Below the pieces are notes generated by a model. The model saw only the letters and a program-made list of their open reading frames with translations, made no database searches and was not told the origin of the DNA. A DNA stretch of 64,000 nt from Anaeramoeba flamelloides (lineage: Eukaryota; Metamonada; Anaeramoebidae): positions 3,782,001 through 3,846,000 of the forward strand of contig JANTQA010000023.1 in assembly GCA_027625915.1 (NCBI GenBank), given 5' to 3'. Positions 22,726-34,700 of this stretch are shown here, piece by piece. Made by a program: the position numbers and the translations under genes. Numbering within the stretch: the first letter of the stretch is position 1; each line of letters begins with the position of its first letter.

Positions 22726-23633
22726 GAGTAATTTGGAAAAAAATGATTACTTAAATATTTTATCGTTGTCTGATTTTAAGTTTTAGATGAGGGAACAAAT
22801 ACCTGAAATTAAATTATTATTGTTTAAAAATAATGAGAGAAATTAATTTGTTTTTTAGTTTTTGTGGTATGTGATTTACTTTTTTGTTATATTTTATTTT
22901 CAATAATTTTCACTTTAATTTCAATTTCATCTATCTGTTAACCTTCAAAACGAATTGTTAAAATTAATAGCACTCGGAAAAGTGTTCTTTGAATAAATCA
23001 TTTTCAAAAAAATCCAAATATTACATACTGGTATTTATCAAAGGTGTGACTAAAATAAGACTTCTTCTTCCTTATTGTTTCTGTTATAAACTAAGTTTAC
23101 AAAGTCAGAGATTTCAATTTAATACCTCTATTTATTCGTTTGATCCCTTTTATTGTTTTTGTGGTAAGATATAGGATGATCGATAAATCCCAAATGAAAG
23201 TTAGATGGAAGTATTGAAAAAAATAATCAGTCAATTCTTCTTTTATTTGAATTCCCAATAACAGTAGAATAATTCACAAGAAAGATTAACCCAATTTGAA
23301 AACACTTATTTTCTCTGGTGTAATTCTATTACTGTTTTTAGAAAAGCATGTATAATATTTTAATTAAATCTTCTCAAAAATGTCCAATAGATTTTCTATT
23401 AGTAGCTATTACAACTTTAATTTTTTTTTTGAAGATTCTTTTTAATAATGGAACTTTTAATGTTTCCTTTAATTCTTCCATTTATATATATTGTTATTGT
23501 AATAGCAAAGGAATATTTGGTTTCATAAATTTCAGTAAAATTAAGAGTAAAACCAGAAAGGCTAAAAACCTTTTAAGACATTTTTTCTTAAACAGCGTTT
23601 TAGTTTTCTCATTGTTTTTCTTTTTCAAATCTC
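22726..23633. promoter_or_regulatory. Divergent promoter interval, QTRT1 / USP-like gene
   Basis: About 0.9 kb between the two diverging start codons. An open frame at 23348-23641 with no known similarity overlaps the USP-like start and is probably chance. I can name no individual promoter element. Confidence 0.4.
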
Positions 23634-26600
23634 ATGAGTGATCTTCCTTCTGAAAAAAAAATCTCACAGTTTACTGACATGGGTTTTAATAGAGAAATTG
23701 TTGTTGATGTTCTAAGTTATTACCCAACCGCGAATATTAATTTTGTTGTAGAAAGGGTTATTAATTATGCAAATGAAAAGCGCCCAACAAGAAAAAGAAA
23801 CCAACAAAATAGAAATAACAGAAAAAGAAGAAACTTCCCAAGAAACACAAGTAAAAATCAAATACTTGACTCATTCTTTTTGTTTTTACCTTGTTTAATA
23901 TGGTTTTTTTTTTCTCATATTTTTGATCTCTTAAAATGTGATATCTCAATTTACAAAAGCTGTAAATTCTGCCCGTATCTTGTTCCGTCCAAAAAAAAAA
24001 AAGAGGGAACTATGTTGGGTTTAAAAGATTAAAATTGACAGAGATCCCTTTAAATGCATACACACAATGCTTTTTCTCGCTTCCACCTTTTCTTTCTTTT
24101 ATATTAAAAAACTTCCCAAATCAAGAAGAAATTGAAACCTTTAAAGAAAAGAACAAAACCCTTTATAACGAACAAAGGAATGAGCTTGATCGGCTTTCAC
24201 TCATAAATTCTTTTCATTTGTTAATAACCAAAATGTTTTTTAGTGATCACAAATCAATCCAAGTGCCTTCTGATATTCTTGAATTAATAATGTCTCAAGT
24301 TGCCTTTACCTTTGCCTATAACACCTTTTTTAATACAATTAATTCAATGCTTCAAATTAGTTCGGCTCTAGTTCCGAAAAAGGACAATGACTATTTTCTT
24401 CCCATTCAAAATTGGCAAGAACAATTGTATTTACATTGTCTGGTTGAACTTTCTCAGAAAGATTTATATTCAAGTATTTCGAACCAACTGAAACACCAAA
24501 TGGATAAATCGCCAACTTTTATAATCTTTGATTTCCCAATTTTTTTGTCATCAAATTCAAAACATTGGAATTTTGATTTTCAAGATGAAATATATTTGGA
24601 TAGATTTTTGAAAAAAAATAATGGGAATTGTGAATTAAAAAATCAATTAGACAAACAAATAAATGAAAAATTAAATATCTTTCAAGAGAAATTAAACCCA
24701 TTTCTTGAGTACCAATCAACTAAATTAGGAGTAGATCAAATCATTAATCTTTCCTTAACTTATTATCGAAAAGAAATCCAAAAGAAGAACGAAAATGAGA
24801 ATGAGAATGATAATAAGAAGAATGATAATAGTAATCCTAATCATATTCATAATACCAATATTAACACTAAAAATAATCCAAATACGAACAAAAATAAAAA
24901 ACCTCAGAACAACACAGAAATTACTATTGGAAAAGAAAATAATGAAAATAATAACAAAATTAAAAATAAAATCGAATTTCTTTCTTCCATAAATGAAAAA
25001 TTAAAAAAAAAAAAAATTAAAATCAATTCAAAAATTAAAAATTATCAACAAAAAAGAGAAAAACTTTTTAAAGAATTATCTGAAGAAAAATTCATTTTTC
25101 ATTGTGTTATTATTGAAAAAAGACATTGGGGGAATCCAATCCAATATTGGACATACATCAAAGATCACTCGACCCAAATGTGGACCAAATTACTGAATCA
25201 AATAGTTATTGAAAGAGTATCTAAAAAGAGAGTTTTTGATGAAATTTTAGGCAATGTTGGTTCTTGTTCTTTAAAAACAGCATTTTTTGTTAATGAAAAA
25301 TATTTAATAAAAAATAAAAAACATATAAATATAACAAAAATTCAAAATAATTTCAACAATAAAAAAAATATTGAAATTGAAATTGAAAAAGAAAAAATAA
25401 TAGAAACAGAAACAGAAAATGAAAATAAAAGTGAAAATGAAATAGGAAAAGAAAAAATAAATACAAATAATACATTTCAAAACAATTTGGAAAACAATGT
25501 TCAGGATAATACTGAAGGGGGTTTGAAAGAAAGTGCAAAAGAAATAAATATAGAAACAATAACAAAAACAAAAACCAAGGAATTTAGACCAATTTATATT
25601 AAAAGAAAAGTATTCAAAAACTATTTGAAAACTGAAATTAGCCAAACACTAATGAGAAAAATTGAACAAGAAAACATTTTATTACAAAAAAATTACCAAG
25701 AATGGAAATCACAGAGAAGGCAATTCAATCAAAATACAGTTGAATTATTTATAGAGCAAGAAAAAAATAATTATGAAAAATGGAGAGAAAATGAACTTTT
25801 GGAATACGCTAATTATGATGAAAAATTAGATCCTCATAAAATTTCAATTAATTGGGAACAAGAAGTATACGATAAAGAAGAGGAAAGAAAATAATAATAA
25901 TATTATTTAAAAAGCAATTTGAAAAAAGATTTGAGAGCATTTTAAAACAATTCACTGAATTAAATGTCGAATTTGCTTATTTCTTATATTCAGAAATTAG
26001 GAATGAAAATATTATTCGAGGGATTGCATTATGTGAAACATTTCAAGAATTATATAAAAAACAGATATACCAGTTTCAAAATACTTTAATAGTAAATGAA
26101 CTCAAAGAATTATTTTTAACAACTACAATAGTTGATTTACAGAAATTTGACCATTATATTATGATTGCCAAGGAATTGATTTTATCGGTTAATACTTTGT
26201 TACACAACAAAATTAAAGGTCTATATTTTTTATATCAAACAATCAAAAACTCTCGAAAATTAAAAATATATTTTTAAGCGTTATTACATCTACTTACCTT
26301 TTCAATACATTTAGTAATTAAGGAATTTTTTACATTAGATTTGGACACAGAAAACCAACTCTTAATAGCCTTAGAACGATTTCAATTAATAGCTATCATT
26401 TCAACGGAGTGTTATAAAACTTCAGATCCCGGATTCAGAGATTTCATAAGAAATTGGGATGGGTTCAGAGACGGAATTATTCAAATTATAGAGAAAAAGG
26501 GATACTTCAATTTATTTTCACCTATTCAACGGGTTTCTGAAATTTTTCATAAAGGTTATTATGGGAAATTCACACAATTTAATGAAAAATATAATTTCCA

Positions 26601-26727
26601 AATGGAATTTGAGAATTGTACTTTTTCAAATAATATTTACCTAGATTATTCAAATGCAATGAAAAAATTTTCTTCACATTATAATGAGGAATTGGAAACT
26701 GCAATTAATTGGATTTCAAATCTTTAA
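23634..26727 (+). CDS. USP25/28-like ubiquitin protease homolog, probably inactive
   Basis: My model joins 23634-23850, 24006-25864, 25915-26218 and 26315-26727 (930 residues). The first acceptor (24005, in an A-rich context) is the weakest join. The N-terminus is UBA-like (FTDMGFNREIVVDVL...INFVVERVINY). A USP fold follows, recognisable by VGFKRL...LNAYTQCFFSLPPFLSFIL against the [23 protein letters not shown] region of USP25/28. It also has IIFDFP, the USP25/28-type insert DEIYLDRFL with a coiled coil, and NPIQYWTYI against AGHYWAYI. The catalytic Cys position is Ile (about residue 85) and the catalytic His is Gln (about residue 452); the usual QQDVSEF box is also unrecognisable. The C-terminal helical region matches the USP28 tail in character. 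Likely a pseudo-deubiquitinase with a binding role; that role is inference. Confidence 0.72.
25865..25914 (+). other. Short intron in USP-like gene
   Basis: GTATAC donor and TTAAAAAG acceptor, 50 bases, phase 0. Removing it joins INWEQE to QFEKRFESIL and extends the protein past the stop at 25894. A second intron at 26219-26314 (GTCTAT...CATTTAG) removes the next in-frame stop with matching phase. Confidence 0.7.
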
Positions 26728-27119
26728 AAGAAAATTTCAATTTCTTTTTTTTTTTTTTTTTTTTTTGAATTTGTTTTGACTTTTTCAAAAGATCATGTTG
26801 AAAAAAAAAAATAACCGGAAAGAAAAATAATCATTTAGAAAAATGATGCTATGTAATGTCTTTAACAATGAATATAATTATAAGAAAAAAATCTTCTTAT
26901 TAAACTTTTTTTCAGTGAAAATTTATTAATAAAAAATCTATAAAGCTCATTTCAAAAATTTTGACTCAACTTTTTTTTAGTTTTTGGATTTATTTTTTTT
27001 AATTTTTAAAATATCATGCTTTTATATATTTAGAATCATTGAAAAGTGAATTACAAATCAGATTTAATTTTTTGTTATTCTTAAATACAAAATGTTTTTT
27101 TTTTTCGATTTTTTTTTAC

Positions 27120-27676
27120 AGATGAGTTATATTTTTTTTTTAACTAGGGTTAAGTTTAAAGATAATTATATCAATTGGGAGATAGAAAACTTAAAATTAT
27201 TAAATACAGATCTAAATAATTTTAGACAAAAGTTAATTATAAATAGCTTTGGGTGGAAAGGTCAAGAATATTTATAAATTATTAGTTATAATAACAATAT
27301 CAACAAACAAAAAAAAAATTTAAAATTGGTAGGCTCAACTTCCATCTTAAAATTAAGAAATTTCACAAATAATCTAAAAAGATATTTTTATGTTTATGAT
27401 AAAAATAAATTAAAAACAAAATTCTGCAATTTATGTGAAAATCAAATTAATCCGAAATAATAGAAGATATCGATCATTTTCTTAGGAACTGCCCATTCTA
27501 TGGAAAAAATCGAAAAATTTGGATTAAGGAATTAATCCAAATAAACAAAAATAATAAGCAATTAAATAATAATATTCTTGACATTATTCGAAATAAAGAC
27601 TCATTATTTATTTTATCATTGGTTAATGATAAAGAAAATTATGACTCTTTATTAAAATGTCTAAAAAAAATTTAGA
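27120..27676 (+). mobile_element. Decayed LINE 3' end
   Basis: Translating in pieces gives NNLKRYFYVYDKNKLKTK, then FCNLCENQINP...EDIDHFLRNCPFYGKN, the Cys-x2-Cys...His-x4-Cys tail of LINE ORF2 proteins, then WIKELIQINKNNKQLNN and a stop near 27676. Several frame changes and stops interrupt it, and no reverse transcriptase domain is present. It belongs to the same kind of element as 19885-20461 but to a different subfamily. Confidence 0.68.
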
Positions 27677-28483
27677 AATTAGGGCTGTAAGAGAAAACTA
27701 GTTTACTCTCTTCAAAATAAAAAAAAGGTTTAAAGATAATTTCTTAAAGATATTATATTTTTTTTTGATATTCGAAAGAAAAAAATAATTATTCAATTTT
27801 ATTTAAAGATTTTTATTTTTTTTTAAATTCTTTAAATTAATAATATATTACAATTTAAGTAATCAAAACTTGATACATTGATTTATTAATAATAACAATC
27901 AACAAACTTATTGAATTTTATGATAAAAAAAATTTTAAAATAAAAATATATTATTGAGAATTTTTCATTTTTTTTTCAAGATAAAATTTAAATTAATATT
28001 ATTTAAAGAGAAAAAGTTAATTCATTTCTATTGGTCAAAATTAAAATTTTAATATGAATAATTTTCTAAAACCATAATTTAAACAATAAAAAATTTGAAA
28101 AACAAGTAAAAAAAAAATAAAAAATTGTAAATAATTTTATTTAATATATTATAATTATTTCAACAACAATTTTTTACCAGATAAAGTAATAAACCTTAAA
28201 AATTAAAAAATATATAAAAATGCTTTTAAATCTTATTCAAAGTGTTTAAAATTTGCTTTATATAAACTATTTTTTTTTTTCAATTTGTTTGATGGTAAAA
28301 ATTTGTAAAAAATCTTTTCGAAAATTCGAATTTTTCAATCTAAATTAATCCAGATCTGTAAAAAATAATTTTTGACTTATTGTCTCTTATTCAATAATAT
28401 TGTTTATTTTGTTTCTAGATTTTACAAAGTCAAAAATTAAAAAAAGTGAATATTAAAAAAAAATCAAATATAAAAGAAGTTAG

Positions 28484-29020
28484 AAGTACAAATTACACTC
28501 TAAATGTCCTTTTACTTAACTTTACTCAAAGGTAATTCAAGCGTAAAATCATAGATTCCACATTTGTTCACGGAAAGACACACCCAAAATTTTTATGTTT
28601 AAAAAAAAAAGAAAAAAATGAAAAGGAAAAAAGAGAAAAGAAAAAAGGAAAAAAGAAAATAAAAAGAATTATATTTTTATTAGGTTTAAAAGAAGCAATT
28701 GGTAAAAAATCAAAAAAAAACAGTGCTATCTTTAATTAAGAACACCCAAAATCACAGACCGAATATTTTTGGTTTATTTAATAATTTGGGAATTGATCAT
28801 GAATGTTCACTTGGTGATCGTTATTTCATTGTTGTAATTTCTCTTTTTCTTTTTGATCTGATTTAGTTGAACCTTTGGTTATTTTTAGCCTTTGCTTTTT
28901 CGTTTTTATTTTAAAGTTAATCATACTGTTGTGTTTCAATGTCACAGTATTAGCAAGTAACCACTTGATTTTTTTCATTTACAACTATTCTGCCCTATAC
29001 AAAGAAGATTCAACCAGGGG
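28484..29020 (+). repeat. Dispersed ~500-bp repeat, intergenic copy
   Basis: Begins at AGTACAAATTACACTCTAA and carries every block of the 18890 copy, in the same order and orientation, ending near CACTTGATTTTTTTCATTT. It gives the best estimate of full length (about 530 bases). Confidence 0.78.
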
Positions 29021-30874
29021 AGGAATGGAAAAAAATAAAAAAATCAAATATTAATCTGACTTGAATTGCTCGTCAAATAATTTAAATTTGAACAAAAAAT
29101 ATTTATTGAAAAAAATTAGAAATTTTTTTTTAATTTTATTTTTTATTTTTTTCATTTTTATAATTAATCATAATCAAAAATATAGATATTGAATGGTAAT
29201 CAAGAAATAAAACAAATTTTCTATGTGATGTAAAAATATCTTTTATAAAGAGGAAATTATTCATAAAAAATTCTTTTTGTTGGGTTATAAATCTCCGCAA
29301 AAAAAAAATCCAATAAAGTTTGTTATGTTTTAATAATTAAAAATAATATTTTTTTGATATGTAAACAAAAATTTATTTTTTTTTGAACAAAATTTCGGAT
29401 GATAAATAATTACATCAAAATAACCAAAAGTATTTCAAATGTTAAATTTTTTTTCAAGATATTTTTTTATTATATGCAACTAAACAATTTTAAATTATAA
29501 AAATTTCTTTTTATCATAATTTTTTATAAATTCTATATCTTTTAATCTTTTCATAATAATTCAAATTAAAAATTTGATTTAAAAGGCAATTTGATTATTT
29601 AGGGTTTTACAGGATTTATAAATATTAAAAGATTTTTGGTAAAAAGTGAAAAAAAAAAACAATTAATTTATAAAATGAAAAAATTGATTTAATAAGGAAA
29701 TTTTACCAATTCAGAACTTAAATAAAAGTATTGTAGTTGCCTTTTGTTTTTCATTTTTTCTACCTTAAAAAAAATTATTTTTTGTGGGAATTTTTTTTTT
29801 TGAAATGTAATTTAATAAACAATATTTTGAGATCTTTCAATTTTTTTATAATTGGGTTACTATTTGAAAAAATATATTCAATTATTCTTTTCTTCTCTAT
29901 TTAAAGTTGAATTTACAACTGATCAAAAACAGATTGATAAATTTGAAGATTTTTTTGTTGTGATTTGGAAAGGGGAAATTCTGCTCTAAAAAATGTAAAA
30001 AAGTTGTTGAGTGAAAAGTCCTTGTGAGATATTTGGTTTATTTTTTTTTTGTAAACTAGGTTTAACTTGTTTTTGAGTGAATAGATTACTGCACAATTAC
30101 CAACATTATCTTTTTCATAAGATATATGAATAACATAAAAAATGAAAAAATGATTTCTGTTCAGTATTAATTGAATATCTTATAAGTTTAAGAAGTTGGA
30201 AGAAGGAAAAATAAATGTATATTCTATCTTTTCTAATCAAATGTTGATAAAATTGATCGATTATCAAAGAAAACCCCCCAAAAAAAAACAAAATTATAAC
30301 AATTATATTTTGTTAAAATATTTGTGAAAATGGAAAGAGTTTATCAGAAAAATCCAAAGTATATTTATTTTTTTCTTTCACATCTCTTTTTAATAATTAG
30401 AGTTTTACAAAATTATGAATATTTTATTCTTGTAATGAATTTGTTAAAAAACTGATTTTGTTTACTTTAATAAAAATTTAATTGAATGAATCCATTGATA
30501 ATTTCACAAATGACAAAATAGAAAAAGCTCAATTTAGATTTTGAAAACAATCCTGAAGAATTATAGACAAATAACCCGACAATTAAAAGTTTTAAGAACA
30601 ATTTTAAATTTATTAATTTTTTTTATCATTACTTTTTTAAAAGTTTTCATCAATCATAAGAGATTAAATAAAAAGATAAATAGATAATATTTTTAATGAA
30701 TTGTCATGAATTGTTTTTTCAAAAAAGAACTGTTCAGAAACTATTTTTTAAAAAAATCATCTCAAAAAAATGATAATTTTTAAGAAAAAATTATATTAGC
30801 CTAAAAACTCCGAATGTATGTGAAAAGTTTTTTTGACTAATTTCTCTAATAAGTAATTGTAATAAACCCCAATT

Positions 30875-31072
30875 CAAAATTTTTAACACACCAAAATTCG
30901 ATTTGTGAAAAAAAAAAACTTATTTAATCAATTCAAGAAGAAATACCAAATTAGAACCATTCACGAATTGAAATGTAAACACTTGTTTATAAATTACAAT
31001 ACTCACAAAACAATAAATAAATAATTATCAATACAAATAAATCATAGGTGTGTTAAAAATTTTGGAGATTTC
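30875..31072. mobile_element. Small TIR element (MITE), ~200 bp
   Basis: Ends in inverted repeats CAAAATTTTTAACACACC and GGTGTGTTAAAAATTTTG (18 of 18 paired). The interior is similar in reverse to 20830-20970, inside the foldback element of the QTRT1 intron. No coding content; mobilised in trans if at all. Confidence 0.72.
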
Positions 31073-31717
31073 ACAACAAAAAAAATACATTAGTAAATTT
31101 GTTTAAATTCTATTAGGAATATTGATTGATCAAATGGTTAGATACTACCAATTAATTTTATTTGAGTTCTTCCATTTAGTACAACTCAACTTTAACCGAA
31201 TATCAATTGATCATTCAAAAATTTTGATCCAATGAAACAAATTACGTAATTCAAACAATGAAATGAAAACAAAAACTAAAAGATGAAAAAATGATTTCCA
31301 TATTTTACAAAAATCAAAATTATCTCCAATTTTAATGAAATTGTATTATTGTGATTGTTTGGAACGTTTTAGCTATGTGGAAAATTTTGAATTTTAGTTT
31401 AGTTTATTTTCGATGTTCCATCAAATCAAAGGATATAATGAATTTTCAAAATTTTGTACAAAAAAATGAATTTTATTTTCCATAAAAATTGCATTAAAAA
31501 GATCTTTTAAAAAATATTATAAATTTATTGAATATTGTAAAATTCCTTAATTAAAAAATATATATTTATATAAATTTTTCACATTTTTTAAGAATGAGAG
31601 CTTTTTTGTACAATTATATACATACATCCATCCATCAATCCATCCGTACATATGTATATAATCAAAATAAATAATAAATTAAAAAAAAAAAAAAAAAATA
31701 TCATCGTTTTTTTTCTA

Positions 31718-34700
31718 TTAATCGGGATTTGGAGAGCAGAATAGCATAATAGGTATTTGTAATTCTAAACGAAGTTTCTTGATTGAATTATTTAAAAATT
31801 TGAAGGGCGAATCGACGTTTTTCCCCCTTTTAATTGATTTCAAATAATTTTTATGCAATTTTTTCAAAGAAAGTGCAATTTTGATGAGGTTTTCTTCTTG
31901 TGAGACAATATAAGAGCAATCTGAACGGTTATTAATTAAATAGTAAAATGATTCTGACAAATCTAACAAATCGATTATTGAACAAAGTATGATTGGGTAT
32001 TCATTTAGATCCAAATTTTTTTCTATTAATCTGGATAACGATTCTGGATTGCCATCGAACAGTTGCGTTTCCAAAAAGGTGATATATTTATATTTTGATT
32101 TATTTGGAAAATTGCCAAATTTCACTAACGGGGTATGAAAGGGCGGCGTGTTTTGCATTTCTCGACTATTAATATAATTTGACTTTGGATGGTTCAATTC
32201 AAAAATTAATCTTTCAAATAATAATTTTTTTTTATTACTTTCTTGAGAGGAGACATCTTTGAAGATTTCTGGTGGGGAGTTACAAGCAAAATAATGTGGG
32301 ATGATTTTTGAATTGTTGTTTTGGAGTTTTTTTCTTTTGAAAGCCCTGGTATCCTTATCTCCGGGCAATAGTATTGTGTGCAATAATGAAAAAGATCTAA
32401 TAATTGTATTTTTAAAAATTTCTTCCCAAGTAAAAATTTGGATCCATTTATTGGCAATTAGAATAATGGGCTGTTCTTTTTTGTTGGAATGTTTATTTCC
32501 CTTTGAATTAACCCTTAAAAAGCTAGTAGTACTCCTCCTTTTTTTTGGTGATTTTTTCTGTGTTTTCTTGTTGTTGTTATTGTTATTGTTATTATTATTA
32601 TTATTATTATTGTTATTGTTGCCCTTCTTCTTCTTCTTCTTCTTCTTATTCTTCTTATCATTTTTATTCTTCTTATCATCTTTATTCTTCTTATCATCTT
32701 TATTCTTCTTCTTATCATCTTTATTATTCTTATCATCTTTACTCTTGTTTCCCTTCTTGTTTCCCTTCTTCTTCCCCTTCGTCTTCCCCTTCTTCTTCTT
32801 CTTCTTCTTCTTCCCCTTCTTATCACTATTCTTTTTTTTTTTTAATTTTTTCTTTTTTCCTTTTTTTTTTTTATTTTCATCATCATCATCATCAAAAAAA
32901 GATTGCCCATTTCCCATATTTATATTTTTAATTAAATTTAATGGTTTTTGGAAAGTAATATTAAAAAAGGATAAATCTAATCCACAAGATGAAGTTAAAT
33001 TATGTGTTTTGATTCCTTGATGTTGGGTTATACTGGTTTTTAGATAACCAATTCCAGACTCTGATAAATAAGAATGGTTATTTACAATCTTTAAAAAAGT
33101 TTTTTGCAATTTATTTGGCTCTTTATTTCTAATTTGTAATAAAGATTTTGGTATTCCAACAAAATAATCATCTTTGTTAATATTTGAATTTCCAATTTTA
33201 TTGCTTTGGTAGCAATTAAAATCTTTTTTCAAATTTAGTGATTCAAATAATAAATAAATTTTTTTCAAATCATTTTGAGATTGGGGTGAAGTGAAAAGAT
33301 TATCTTTTTTATCCTTCCTCTTATTCTTCATTTGGTTTTGGTTTTGATTTTGATTTGTTTTTAAAATCTTAGGATCATCATCATTTTTGTTGTTATCATC
33401 CTCTTCCTCATTATTATTCTCTTTTTTGTTTTTACTATCCCCCTTCTCATCATTTGTATTAGTCGTGATTAAATTATTTATTAAATAATCTAAAATTGTA
33501 CTAATTCGAGAACCACCAAAAGTAAAGATTCTTTTTTTATTTAAAGAAGGAATATATATTATTAAGATGTCGTCAATTAAAAAAATATAAATTAATCGTT
33601 TTAAAATCGGCTGAATTGATTCAAGTATTTTAAATTGAAAAGCATTTTCTATTGACAAATTTTTTTTTTCCAATTTGGAATATTTTTTAATAAAAAATAA
33701 ATACTTATGCATCATATTTCCACAAAACTTTTCTGGGATGGTGACATTAAATAATTTTTTAATAATTAATTTATTTCTCCTTAATAATTCAGATTTATCT
33801 ATTTGATTAATTAATTCGGTGTTATGGTAATTTAATCGATGCAATAAACTCCAAATTCTTTCTGATGGCTTTTCTTGGTGCAATTCATTGTTATTTGATA
33901 ATAGTGAATTTTGTGTTGATTGCTTTTGATTTAGAGTCATTATACTGCGCACCCTTTCAGTTGATTTTCTTCTTTTTCTTTTTCTTAATTCTAAAGTAGA
34001 CCGTTGATCCATTTCAGACTCTCTTTCCATTAATTTGATTTGGTTTGTTAATTCAGATGAAACTATCATTCGAACACTTTTTCTCCATAAATTTTTATTT
34101 CTTAGATTATTTGAATTTATATCATTTATTGGATTTTTGGTTCGGTTTGCTTTCTCTTTCTTTTTGTTTTTCCTTTTTTTTTTCTTCTTCTTCTCCTTTT
34201 TTTGTTTTGTTTTATTCTTTATTTTTTTGTTATTATTTATATTTTCTTCAATGTCATTATCAATTTTATTTTGATAAATTAAATTCATTTTATTATTTAT
34301 TATATTTACTAATTCGTCATCATAAATATCATCTTCCTTAATATCATTAAAGTTTGTATTATTTTGATTCTTATCATCATCATTATCACCATGATTACCT
34401 TTGTTATCATCATCATTACTTTTTATAATTTTTTGATTATTATTTTTGTCATTCCCATTGTCATTGCCATTGTCATTGTCATTGATATTGACATTATCAT
34501 TATCATTATAATTGTCATTGGCATTGTCATTGTCATCGTGATGGTTATCCTTTTTATTATTTTCATTATTTTTTAATTTTATTAAATTTTGATATTTTAA
34601 TTCTAGTTCTTTTTGCGAATTTTTTTTCCTTTTAGTAGCCCGTAAAGTATTATAATTTATTTTATTTCGTTGTGGAGCAGATAAGCTAATTGATCTATGA

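Larger units (their letters stand above)
26728..31717. other. Intergenic stretch with LINE relic, dispersed repeat and a MITE
   Basis: No host gene is evident. The stretch contains a decayed LINE 3' end (27120-27676), a ~500-bp dispersed repeat (28484-29020), a small TIR element (30875-31072) and otherwise very AT-rich DNA without recognisable signals. Confidence 0.5.

Noticed and set aside
23348-23641. Open frame upstream of the USP-like gene
   Set aside because: Hydrophobic and Lys-rich with no recognisable domain; overlaps the USP-like start and lies in the divergent promoter interval.
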